In this document: piece after piece, positions 18,353-25,762 of the stretch
Layout: each line of letters starts with the position of its first letter
Position numbering within the stretch: the first letter of the stretch is position 1
Assembly (NCBI RefSeq): GCF_014333425.1
Contig: NZ_JACRYT010000016.1
Span: 1 to 64,000, forward strand
Length of the DNA: 64,000 nucleotides
Direction: 5' to 3'
Source of the DNA: Zhenpiania hominis
Lineage (GTDB): Bacteria > Bacillota > Clostridia > Peptostreptococcales > Anaerovoracaceae
Program-made: the position numbers and the translations under genes
The notes under the pieces: generated by a model
What the model was told of the DNA's origin: nothing
Database searches by the model: none
Seen by the model: the letters and a program-made list of their open reading frames with translations, nothing else

Positions 18353-19630
18353 TTACTTATAGAATTCATCCGCCTTCAGAACCGCGTTCAGCATAACGCT
18401 GGCGCCTTCGGTGCAGTGTTCCGGAGAAGAATATTCCGGTTCGCAATGGGAAAGTCCATCTTTGGACTGTACAAAAATCATAGTCGTCGGGAGCATGTAG
18501 GAAACAAACTGGGCGTCATGACCTGCTCCGGAGTTAATCTTCTGATTGGAAATTCCCAGCTCATCCACTGCTTCCTGTACGAAGCCCACCAGGTTTTTAT
18601 CCCAGTAGACTGTATCTCTCTTCCATTGCTCCGCGATTTCGCATTTGCATCCTGCCCAGGTCTTTTCCGGAAGTGTCTTCAGAATATTCATTACCGCTTC
18701 CAGAACCTTCGGATCTTCGTGCCGTACATCCAGAGAGAAATCCACATAATCCGGAATAACCGTATGTACACACGGATGAATGGAAACTTCGCCGGTCGTA
18801 TAAACCAACTCCGGACGTCCTAATTTATCGATCTCGTCATGCAGATAGCATAAGGCCTGTGCCGCCGCGTACAAAGCGTCATGCCGCTTGTTCATAGGGA
18901 ATGTCCCCGCATGGGCCGCGAATCCATAAAATTTCACACGATAATTGAACATGCCCAGTACGCATTGCACCACTCCAATATCCTTACCGTTATCTTCCAA
19001 AATCGGCCCCTGCTCGATATGGGTTTCAAAATTAGCAACATAACGGTCCGGACTCAGTCTGTACTCGCGTTCTCCCTTATAGGAACTTACCGCCAGAGCC
19101 TCACCAAATGTAGGCGCGCTTCCTTCATGGGCCTCCATCGCCTTCGAAGCCATCATGTCGTCATACTTGAAATTTTTTCCGATCTCCGGAGGTAGATAAT
19201 CGTTGCATACAATACCGGAAACCATCATTGCCGGAGGATAAAGGGAACCTTCTTCATTGGTCCAGATCATGGCCGTAAGCGGGTGTTTGTGAGGGATCTT
19301 GTCTTCTACAATTGTTTCCAGAACTTCCATGGCGCTCATAACACCTAGTATGCCGTCGTAGTTTCCGCCATTTTTAACGGAATCACAATGAGAGCCCATT
19401 ACGATTCTCTTCGCGTCCGGATCCGATCCCGGGATAGTAGCATAGATGTTGGCAACATCATCCACTTCGATTTCCGCGCCAATGGCTTTCATCCGCTTTA
19501 CAAATTCGTCCCTGGCCATATGTGCTTCCGGTGACAATGAATATCTGGTAATGCCCCCGTGTCCCGCGTCGCCGAATTTACTGAACGTTTTAATTTTATC
19601 CGTCATTCTTTCCAAACTACACGTATACAT
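18353..19630 (-). CDS. M20 family amidohydrolase (N-carbamoyl-amino acid hydrolase / beta-ureidopropionase)
   Basis: About 425 aa. The metal ligands of the hydantoinase/carbamoylase branch of M20 are present: GSHCDSV, GGNYDGILG, WTNEEGS, NFETHIEQGPILED, and HDA near the C-terminus (SGAGHDAQFVSYMLPTTMIFV). It would cleave an N-carbamoyl group, giving beta-alanine from N-carbamoyl-beta-alanine or an L-amino acid from its carbamoyl form. The start at 19630 has AAGGAGGAC upstream; an in-frame TTG further up overlaps that site. The neighbouring preTA genes favour beta-ureidopropionase. Allantoate amidohydrolase is the main alternative. The gene has its own promoter with a LacI-type operator. Confidence 0.88.
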   Translation of the reverse strand: MYTCSLERMTDKIKTFSKFGDAGHGGITRYSLSPEAHMARDEFVKRMKAIGAEIEVDDVANIYATIPGSDPDAKRIVMGSHCDSVKNGGNYDGILGVMSAMEVLETIVEDKIPHKHPLTAMIWTNEEGSLYPPAMMVSGIVCNDYLPPEIGKNFKYDDMMASKAMEAHEGSAPTFGEALAVSSYKGEREYRLSPDRYVANFETHIEQGPILEDNGKDIGVVQCVLGMFNYRVKFYGFAAHAGTFPMNKRHDALYAAAQALCYLHDEIDKLGRPELVYTTGEVSIHPCVHTVIPDYVDFSLDVRHEDPKVLEAVMNILKTLPEKTWAGCKCEIAEQWKRDTVYWDKNLVGFVQEAVDELGISNQKINSGAGHDAQFVSYMLPTTMIFVQSKDGLSHCEPEYSSPEHCTEGASVMLNAVLKADEFYK

Positions 19631-19694
19631 CTTTTTGTCCTCCTTCAATTATCTATTTCAAAATATTTGTCACCATATCACCGCACTCGTCAAT

Positions 19695-19742
19695 TGTAAC
19701 TGGTTACATTTAATAATATATCATATTTTCAGAAAATTGCAA
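19695..19742 (-). promoter_or_regulatory. Promoter and LacI-type operator before the carbamoylase
   Basis: Minus-strand TTGCAA (19737-19742), an 18-base spacer, and TATTAT (19713-19718). The near-perfect palindrome TGTAACTGGTTACA (19695-19708) sits right at the expected transcription start. It has the shape of a LacI/GalR operator, with the half site TGTAAC repeated in inverted order. The LacI gene 1.2 kb upstream is the natural candidate to bind it. Confidence 0.7.
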
Positions 19743-19757
19743 GAGTTTTTCGTCTTT

Positions 19758-20864
19758 TTACCAGTCGAGCGTTAGCTTTTTTGCCGGGCAGATACAGGTA
19801 CAAAGGCCGCATCCGGTACATGCTTCTTTGTTCACTTCGATCTTTTCATCCCTTTTTACAATTGCGTGGTACATACACGCTTCGATGCACTTGCTGCAGT
19901 CCACAGTGCATGGAGCGCCGCTGGAAGTGCTGGTAGCCGGCTCGATCTTCATTTCATCAAACGACTTTAAATTTTTTAACGCTTCCCCCCGGATTTGAGA
20001 AATCGAATCGATTTTTTTCGCTTCCATCCAACGCTCCAATTCTTCGGTAGCTTTGGTAAGAATTGCCGGTCCGTGAATCATGATCGCAGTTCCCATCTGG
20101 ACTGCCGACGCGCCCAACATCAGATATTCAATTACATTCCGATAATCCTCAATGCCCCCGATTCCACAAATGGGTATATCAACAGTCTGCGCAATCGCAG
20201 CTACAGAAGCCAGCCCCAGAGGTCGAATCGGCGCCCCGGAATAACCTCCATATGTCGCCAGAGAAGGGAGTCCTGTTTCAATATCCACACCCAGAATACA
20301 GCGTATTGTATTGATTGCGCTTACACCACTTCCGCCTGCCTGTTTAACCGCCCTGGCAATAGCCGTGATATTTGTTGTATTCTGAGAAAGCTTTACGAGC
20401 ACCGGAATTTTTACATTCGAGACGACTTCTTTTGTAATATTATAGATGACTTCCGCATCAGAGGCCATCACTTCCAAGGCTTCCCACATGGGATTGGAAA
20501 CACTGATTTCAACCGCATCCGCTCCGAATTTTTCCAGTTTCGCCGCAAGGTAAGCTAGCTCTGAAGGCGTATGGGCGGAGACATTTGCGATTACAATGCC
20601 GTCCGCGCTTTTGGCAATTTCCATCTCCCGCTCCCAACCTTCAATTTGAATATCACTGTAGAGCCTTATATTCTGCGCGCCCCTTCCATCATAAGCAATC
20701 CTGGGCCGCACATCCAGCAGCGTATCACTTACTACGCTCTCTGTCACAACCGCGCCGGCTCCCGCTCGCAGCAGGTTCCGAATGCTTTCACCATCCCTGC
20801 TCCACGGCCCTGCCGCCGCCATAATCGGATTTTTCATTTTCAAATCTAAAAAGTCCACTTTCAT
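19758..20864 (-). CDS. Dihydroorotate/dihydropyrimidine dehydrogenase-like flavoprotein with C-terminal ferredoxin domain
   Basis: About 368 aa. A PreA/PyrD-type FMN barrel (about 1-300) with VLVKLSQNTTNI, SAINTIRCILGVDIETG and GIGGIEDYRNVIEYLMLGA is fused to a 2x4Fe-4S ferredoxin (DCSKCIEACMYHAI and CTGCGLCTCICPAKK). The loop that carries the catalytic Cys in PyrD-1A and PreA (NxSCP) reads SVSNPMW here, so the usual base is missing. It starts one base after the lacI stop, so the two form an operon. The substrate is unknown: a cyclic amide related to dihydropyrimidines or hydantoins is likely, but the reaction may not need that proton transfer. Confidence 0.8.
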   Translation of the reverse strand: MKVDFLDLKMKNPIMAAAGPWSRDGESIRNLLRAGAGAVVTESVVSDTLLDVRPRIAYDGRGAQNIRLYSDIQIEGWEREMEIAKSADGIVIANVSAHTPSELAYLAAKLEKFGADAVEISVSNPMWEALEVMASDAEVIYNITKEVVSNVKIPVLVKLSQNTTNITAIARAVKQAGGSGVSAINTIRCILGVDIETGLPSLATYGGYSGAPIRPLGLASVAAIAQTVDIPICGIGGIEDYRNVIEYLMLGASAVQMGTAIMIHGPAILTKATEELERWMEAKKIDSISQIRGEALKNLKSFDEMKIEPATSTSSGAPCTVDCSKCIEACMYHAIVKRDEKIEVNKEACTGCGLCTCICPAKKLTLDW

Positions 20865-20865
20865 A

Positions 20866-21885
20866 TTAAAACATTTCTCCAATTCTCTCTTTATGTCCGC
20901 TGGATTTTCTGATTTTTAGCTTTGGCTGCAAAAGGATCGCCCCCGGATACGGACTGTTTTCCTCTTCAATCCGATCAAAGAGAAGCCTGGCGCCATAGAC
21001 TCCCATCTTATGCAGAGGAATCTCGACAGTTGTCAGTTTCGGCTCTACCAAATTTGACATTCGTACATTATCAAATCCAATGATCGCCACATCTTCCGGT
21101 ATTTTCAGGTTTTTATCTTTCAGCGCGTCCATAGCTCCGAATGCTAAGTAATCGCTGCTGGTAAAAATCGCCTTTGGTGGTTGAGCCAGCTCCATCAGCT
21201 TTTTGGCCCCCAGATAGCCTCCTTCAATTGTATTTTCTACTCTTTTCAAGAAATCCTCTGAAAGAGAAAGTCCCGCGTCCCGAATTGCCTGCTTGTAACC
21301 TTCTACTTTTTGCTCGTTCTCCACCTGCGGAGTTTCCCCATACAAAAAAGCGATTTTCCGGTAGCCATTTCCCAAAAGATGATTTACCGCTTTCATCGCG
21401 GCTTGCCGATAATCAACACTGACGACATGAAAATTATCATTGTCCCTATAGGCTCCAATAAGAACAATCGGAATCCCCTGTTCCTGAACCTGCTCAAAAT
21501 CTCTCTTTCCCAGGCTGGAACTGATGAAAATAATGCCATCCACCCTTCGTTTCATCAACCACTGCAGATAGCGTCTCTCTTTTTCCCTGTCATTTTCCAC
21601 ATTGCACATCAAAGCAATACACTCTTTTTGATGCGCAACATCATCTACCCCTTTGGCAATTTCCATATGCACACTATTCAAAATATGTGGTATCATCAGG
21701 CCGATAGTTCCCGTTTTATTAAAATTCAATCCTCGAGCGAACCAGTTGGGTGTGTACTCTGCCTCTCTCATAATTCGCTCAATCTTTTCTCTCGTCTTTG
21801 GCGCTACATGTTCCGGATGGTTTAGAACTCTGGAAACAGTGGCTACTGAGACACCTGCCCGTTCCGCAATATGTCTGATATTCAT
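20866..21885 (-). CDS. LacI family transcriptional regulator
   Basis: A 339-aa protein. The N-terminal LacI helix-turn-helix (residues 1-55, IRHIAERAGVSVATVSRVLNHPE) and hinge are followed by a periplasmic-binding-protein-like ligand domain (about 60-330; GTIGLMIPHILNSVHMEIAKG, IGFDNVRMSNLVEPKLTTVEIP). It probably represses the pyrimidine-type catabolic genes around it through TGTAAC...GTTACA operators. One operator lies at the carbamoylase promoter and a weaker copy lies upstream of lacI itself. The effector cannot be predicted from sequence. It has a promoter of its own and shares a transcript with the dehydrogenase-like gene. Confidence 0.92.
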   Translation of the reverse strand: MNIRHIAERAGVSVATVSRVLNHPEHVAPKTREKIERIMREAEYTPNWFARGLNFNKTGTIGLMIPHILNSVHMEIAKGVDDVAHQKECIALMCNVENDREKERRYLQWLMKRRVDGIIFISSSLGKRDFEQVQEQGIPIVLIGAYRDNDNFHVVSVDYRQAAMKAVNHLLGNGYRKIAFLYGETPQVENEQKVEGYKQAIRDAGLSLSEDFLKRVENTIEGGYLGAKKLMELAQPPKAIFTSSDYLAFGAMDALKDKNLKIPEDVAIIGFDNVRMSNLVEPKLTTVEIPLHKMGVYGARLLFDRIEEENSPYPGAILLQPKLKIRKSSGHKERIGEMF

Positions 21886-21941
21886 ATCATCCTCTTCTCT
21901 TTATATGAGATTTAATAAATTTTCAGAATATTATTATAATG

Positions 21942-21970
21942 ATTATCTCACGTTATGCCGCTGTTTTCAA
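21942..21970 (-). promoter_or_regulatory. lacI promoter
   Basis: Minus-strand TTGAAA (21965-21970), a 17-base spacer, and GATAAT (21942-21947), about 57 bases before the regulator start codon. Confidence 0.6.
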
Positions 21971-21998
21971 CTGAAAAATAAATTTTTCTCTGTTTTTT

Positions 21999-22012
21999 TG
22001 ATACCAGTTACA
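21999..22012 (-). promoter_or_regulatory. Second LacI-type operator candidate
   Basis: TGTAACTGGTATCA on the minus strand matches the 14-base carbamoylase operator at 12 positions. It overlaps the trxB stop codon and lies about 30 bases upstream of the lacI -35, a position suited to autoregulation. Confidence 0.4.
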
Positions 22013-22895
22013 TTTTTAGAATATCATCCGCCGCTCCAAGAGCCGCTACCGCTCCGTCCGCCGCAGCGGTCACAATCTGCCGTACCTGTTTCGTCCGCAG
22101 ATCTCCCGCGATAAATACGCCTCTCACATTGGTTCTGCAATCTTCTCCTGCCACTACGTATCCTTCCCCTGTCATCTCAAGAGGTTCTCCCAGAAAGGTG
22201 CTGTCCGCCTCATAGCCGATAGCTACAAAAACCGCGCTGGTCTTAAGATATTTCCCGTTATCCAACAGTACTTCCTCTACCATCTGATCACCAAGGATCT
22301 CTTTAATATTTACGCCATACAGAACCGTAATATTTTCTTTTTTGTCAATACTTTCTTTTAGCTTCTCTTCCCCCTTCAGACGGTCACCACGGCAGAGGAT
22401 CGTGATATGATGGCAGTATCCGGACATATAGAGAGCATCTTCCATGGCGGTATTCCCGCCTCCCGCGATTACCACATTTTTTCCGGTGAAAAAACGTCCG
22501 TCACAGATGGCGCAATAAGATACCCCCCTCCCCGTCAGGCGTTCCTCTCCCCGGCATCCAAGCGTCCTCCGTTTGAGTCCCGCGGCAATAATAATCGCCT
22601 TGGCCTGATAGGTGTTGCTTCCTGTAACTACGGTCTTTGTCTCCAGATCCAAGCGCTTCACCTCTTCAAGGGTTACACTTCCGCCAAGGCCAACCAGCTG
22701 ATCGTACATTTTCTGCGCGAAATCCGGTCCTGTCACGGTCGCCACCGCCGGATAATTTTCAATCTCCGCGGACAGAATCGTCTGGCCTCCCCAGGCGCTT
22801 TTGTCCAGAATCAAGGTATCAAGCCCTGCCCGTATCGCGTAGATCCCCGCGGAGAGTCCCGCCGGACCCGCTCCAATAATAATGACATCATACAT
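22008..22895 (-). CDS. trxB: Thioredoxin reductase
   Basis: A 295-aa class II pyridine nucleotide-disulphide oxidoreductase. The FAD site is GAGPAGLSAGIYAIRAGLDTLILD, the redox-active dithiol is CAIC in SYCAICDGRFF (about residues 132-135), and the NADPH site is VVIAGGGNTAMEDALYM. The C-terminal FAD contact is FIAGDLRTKQVRQIVTAAADGAVAA. It reduces thioredoxin or a related dithiol protein in the cytoplasm. AGGAGGTAACAGAAATG marks the start. No thioredoxin gene is adjacent, so a special partner is possible. It shares the strand with lacI, which has its own promoter. Confidence 0.92.
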   Translation of the reverse strand: MYDVIIIGAGPAGLSAGIYAIRAGLDTLILDKSAWGGQTILSAEIENYPAVATVTGPDFAQKMYDQLVGLGGSVTLEEVKRLDLETKTVVTGSNTYQAKAIIIAAGLKRRTLGCRGEERLTGRGVSYCAICDGRFFTGKNVVIAGGGNTAMEDALYMSGYCHHITILCRGDRLKGEEKLKESIDKKENITVLYGVNIKEILGDQMVEEVLLDNGKYLKTSAVFVAIGYEADSTFLGEPLEMTGEGYVVAGEDCRTNVRGVFIAGDLRTKQVRQIVTAAADGAVAALGAADDILKM

Positions 22896-23017
22896 TTCTG
22901 TTACCTCCTCTTCCTGTTTCCTTTATTATACCCTCTGGCGGCGCTGAGAACCATATCCCTGGGAGTTTTCTTTAAAACCCGGAGCGATACATGGCAAGCA
23001 TCCGCTCCCATATGAAA

Positions 23018-23052
23018 GAAAAACTGCCGCGCCTGTTTCCTGCGCGACAGTT
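23018..23052 (-). terminator. Terminator of the PepSY lipoprotein gene
   Basis: An 11-base stem (23042-23052 with 23022-23032, one G-T pair) and a 9-base loop. TTTTTC follows on the minus strand, 20 bases after the stop codon. Confidence 0.88.
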
Positions 23053-23073
23053 CTCCCCGATTTTACGTCTGCA

Positions 23074-23448
23074 CTAATCATCATAGATGGAATCTTCTTC
23101 CCAGTTTACGACATCACCGGATACGGCGTCAATTTCAAAGTCGTATTCTTTGTCGTTATAACGGATTTCACCTTCGTATACCTGGCGGCCATCATCTGTT
23201 TCCAGGTGGAATTTCGTAAGATCGGATTCCTTCGCGCCGGATACGCGATCCAGCGCGATCTGCTTCGCTTTCGCGTCTCCGATTACGTTCTGCTGGGCGG
23301 CAGCAGTCGTTTGCGCCGAAGCGGTCGTCTGCGCCGCTGTGGACGCGGTTGTCGACTGCTGTGCCGTATCATCATCTCCGGAGGAACATCCTGCTCCTAC
23401 CGCCATCACCATAGCTGCCATAAAAAAGATTATAAGTTTTTTTCTCAT
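23074..23448 (-). CDS. PepSY domain lipoprotein
   Basis: A 124-aa protein. The N-terminus is a lipoprotein signal: basic MRKK, a hydrophobic run, and a lipobox ending at Cys21 (AVGAGCSS). A low-complexity Thr/Ala/Gln linker follows (about 25-53). One PepSY domain (about 57-122, AKQIALDRVSGAKESDLTKF...YDFEIDAVSGDVV) completes it. PepSY proteins bind or inhibit extracellular enzymes such as proteases and may sense the envelope. It would be anchored to the outer face of the membrane. It stands alone with its own terminator. Confidence 0.88.
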   Translation of the reverse strand: MRKKLIIFFMAAMVMAVGAGCSSGDDDTAQQSTTASTAAQTTASAQTTAAAQQNVIGDAKAKQIALDRVSGAKESDLTKFHLETDDGRQVYEGEIRYNDKEYDFEIDAVSGDVVNWEEDSIYDD

Positions 23449-23595
23449 CTTGATTCTCCTCTCTTTCCCTGATTGTTTTCTCTATCATATTGTCTCCAGA
23501 TGAAAAAAAGATTAAAGCTTTTTACTTTATTTTGCTCTGATTATTTTTTTCCGCAGTGTCAATCAGAAATTTTAAAAATCAGCGTTTGCCACAAA

Positions 23596-23632
23596 AAGAA
23601 GGCGGTACCGTCGTCTGACCATACCGCTTTAC
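23596..23632 (-). terminator. Terminator of the cyclophilin gene
   Basis: The stem AAAGCGGTA/TACCGC.TT on the minus strand (23622-23630 with 23600-23607, one bulged base) is followed by CTTTTTG. It lies about 10 bases after the stop codon. Confidence 0.7.
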
Positions 23633-23641
23633 GAAAAATTC

Positions 23642-24130
23642 TTAATCCTCCACTTCTTCGATTGTCACTGTTTTCATAATCTGCGGCTCCACCGGCTTGT
23701 CATTGAATCCGGTGGTCACGCCTACGATTTTATCCGCGGCTTCCATACCTTCCGTAATCTTCCCGAAAGCCGCGTATTCTCCGTCCAGATGCGGAGCAGC
23801 CGCGACCATAATAAAGAACTGAGAGCCCGCGGAATTGGGGTCCATCGCTCTGGCCATAGAAAGCACGCCTCTGGTATGCTTCAGATTGTTGTTGAATCCA
23901 TTGGACAAAAACTCTCCTTTAATCGTATATCCCGGGCCTCCCATGCCGGTTCCGTCGGGGCAGCCGCCCTGAATCATAAATCCGGGGATTACTCTGTGAA
24001 AGGTAAGTCCGTTATAAAACCCTTCTTCCACCAGCTTTACAAAATTTTCAACCGTTTCCGGAGCCACCTCCGGATACAGTTCCCCTTTCATCACATCGCC
24101 GTTTTCCATTTCAATTTTTACAAGTTTCAT
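23642..24130 (-). CDS. Cyclophilin-type peptidyl-prolyl cis-trans isomerase
   Basis: A 162-aa single-domain cyclophilin without a signal peptide, so it is cytoplasmic. The active-site signatures are TFHRVIPGFMIQGGCPDGTGMGGPGY (catalytic Arg in FHRV), GVLSMARAMDPNSAGSQFFIM and LDGEYAAFGKI. It accelerates prolyl isomerisation during folding. The start follows GAGGAGAAGGAAC. It is the last gene of a run beginning upstream with carD, 17 bases after the NUDIX gene. Confidence 0.94.
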   Translation of the reverse strand: MKLVKIEMENGDVMKGELYPEVAPETVENFVKLVEEGFYNGLTFHRVIPGFMIQGGCPDGTGMGGPGYTIKGEFLSNGFNNNLKHTRGVLSMARAMDPNSAGSQFFIMVAAAPHLDGEYAAFGKITEGMEAADKIVGVTTGFNDKPVEPQIMKTVTIEEVED

Positions 24131-24147
24131 AGTTCCTTCTCCTCTGC

Positions 24148-24603
24148 TTATGTTCTGATTTTAAACGCATTATATCCATGATAGTCCTCTTCCAGAAATC
24201 TCCACAGTTCATCCTTGAGATATTCCGGATAAAGCACTTCCAAATGGCACATTTCCTCTTTGGACATAAACCGAACTTCCCGTAGAACCTGATCGTCCTT
24301 TGAAAATTCCGGATCCGTTCCCAATTCCAGCTTTCCGCCTTCTATTTCCGCCAGGAAGAAGTTCACAAACCTCTGGCCTCTCTCTTCTGAGACTTCTTCT
24401 ACATGCCAGATCAGCTTTCCGATCTTTACGTCAAGACCCGTTTCCTCCCGAACTTCCCTTACGCCGGCTTGGCTGGAGGTTTCCCCATCTTCAATTCCTC
24501 CGCCCGGAACCATCCAGATATCTCTGCCTTCATGATGCTGCCGCACCATCAGAACCCGGTTCCGTTCGTCCAGTATAATAACTCGTACGCCTCCTACCCA
24601 CAT
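24148..24603 (-). CDS. NUDIX hydrolase
   Basis: A 151-aa protein with a complete Nudix box, GX5EX7REUXEEXGU, read as GGIEDGETSSQAGVREVREE and continuing TGLDV (about residues 35-58). The glutamates that bind magnesium are present. It would hydrolyse a nucleoside diphosphate linked to another group; the specificity is unknown. Its ATG lies inside the last codons of the upstream CHR gene (10-base overlap), so translation is coupled. The WMVPGGG start of the box resembles general NTP or sugar-nucleotide cleaners. Confidence 0.9.
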   Translation of the reverse strand: MWVGGVRVIILDERNRVLMVRQHHEGRDIWMVPGGGIEDGETSSQAGVREVREETGLDVKIGKLIWHVEEVSEERGQRFVNFFLAEIEGGKLELGTDPEFSKDDQVLREVRFMSKEEMCHLEVLYPEYLKDELWRFLEEDYHGYNAFKIRT

Positions 24604-25163
24604 AAGAACGCTCCTACTACAGCCATCAAAATCGTAATTTTAATGGGGCTGATTTTAAACTTCCCCGCTAACACGAGGGTCACTGCAAAAATAACACACG
24701 GTATCACATTGATATATCCTGTCGGGTCCGTCAGCAGCTTCATGGAAAAAAGCTTTCCGTCTACCAGTACGGTTTCCGCTACAAAGATCGCGGCCGCTCC
24801 GATCAGACCGACTGTAACCGGGCGAATCCCCAGAAAAGCTCCTTCCAGCCCCTTGCTTTCTTTGAACTTTTCCATGAATTTCATTACAATCAGGATCAGA
24901 ACGAAAGAAGGCAGGCAGACGCCCAGCGTCGCTACTCCCGCTCCCAGTACGCCTGAGTAATTGAACCCTACATAAGTTGCTGCGTTGACAGCAATGGGTC
25001 CCGGCGTCACCTGGGACAGCGCCACCAGATCGGAAAACTCCTCAGCGGACATAAACCCGAAATCCTGCACGCTCTGAAAAATCAGAGGCAACATGGCGAG
25101 GCCACCGCCGAAGCTGAATAACCCAATCCGAAAAAACATGCTGAACAGATAAAGGTACATCAT
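24594..25163 (-). CDS. Chromate transporter, short-chain CHR half (second)
   Basis: A 189-aa protein with about six hydrophobic helices. The CHR signature FRIGLFSFGGGLAMLPLI is near the N-terminus, followed by SDLVALSQVTPGPIAVNAATYVGF. Short CHR proteins are made in pairs from adjacent genes and assemble with opposite topology into one exporter or anion transporter. The ATG overlaps the end of the preceding half by four bases. Chromate may not be the natural substrate; sulphate-like anions are possible. Confidence 0.88.
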   Translation of the reverse strand: MMYLYLFSMFFRIGLFSFGGGLAMLPLIFQSVQDFGFMSAEEFSDLVALSQVTPGPIAVNAATYVGFNYSGVLGAGVATLGVCLPSFVLILIVMKFMEKFKESKGLEGAFLGIRPVTVGLIGAAAIFVAETVLVDGKLFSMKLLTDPTGYINVIPCVIFAVTLVLAGKFKISPIKITILMAVVGAFLCG

Positions 25164-25735
25164 TTCTCCGCACCCCGTTTCCCGCGAATCATCAGCAGTA
25201 CGATTCCTGCCACGGCACCCCCGAGGATCGCCCAGAGAGCCGTTACCTCAAAAACAGCAATCGCGAAAAAAGCCAGTATCGCCAACACCCACTGAAAGGG
25301 GCCTTTTAGGATCTGTTTCCCCAGCTTGCAGGCAGATACAATCACCAGACCGCAGACCGCCGCTTTGATGCCGGTAAAAGCGCCGTTGATATAGGAATTA
25401 TGCCCGATTGTACCCAACAGAGTCACCACAGCGATAATAATCAGAAAAGACGGCATCACAACTCCGATGGTCGCGGCCAGAGAGCCTGTGAGTCCATGCT
25501 GCCGTTTCCCGATATAGGTCGCGCTGTTAATGGCGATTACACCCGGCATCGCCTGGCTGACCGCCAGGCAGTCGATCATATCTTCTTCTTCCATCCATTT
25601 CTTATCTTCAACCGCCACCTTCTGAATCAGCGGCAGCATGGCCATTCCGCCGCCAATGGTAAACAGTCCGATTTTAAAAAATTCCCAAAAGAGGCTTATA
25701 TGCTCTTTTGCCGCCTTTTTCCTACTCCCCTCCAT
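25160..25735 (-). CDS. Chromate transporter, short-chain CHR half (first)
   Basis: A 191-aa protein, partner of the next gene. It has FFKIGLFTIGGGMAMLPLIQKVAVEDKKWM and CLAVSQAMPGVIAINSATYIGKRQHG, the two conserved CHR loops. The charged N-terminus (MEGSRKKAAKEH) and the four-base overlap with the following half fit a co-translated antiparallel pair. It follows proS after 27 bases with no visible terminator, so it is probably transcribed from the carD-yacL-ispDF-proS unit. Confidence 0.88.
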   Translation of the reverse strand: MEGSRKKAAKEHISLFWEFFKIGLFTIGGGMAMLPLIQKVAVEDKKWMEEEDMIDCLAVSQAMPGVIAINSATYIGKRQHGLTGSLAATIGVVMPSFLIIIAVVTLLGTIGHNSYINGAFTGIKAAVCGLVIVSACKLGKQILKGPFQWVLAILAFFAIAVFEVTALWAILGGAVAGIVLLMIRGKRGAEK

Positions 25736-25762
25736 TACTTTCCTCTTCTATCTGTCTGTTTT

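Noticed and set aside
19695..19708. A CcpA catabolite-repression site
   Set aside because: The 14-mer resembles a cre box, but its centre is TG rather than CG and a dedicated LacI gene is in the same cluster, so a local operator is the better reading.
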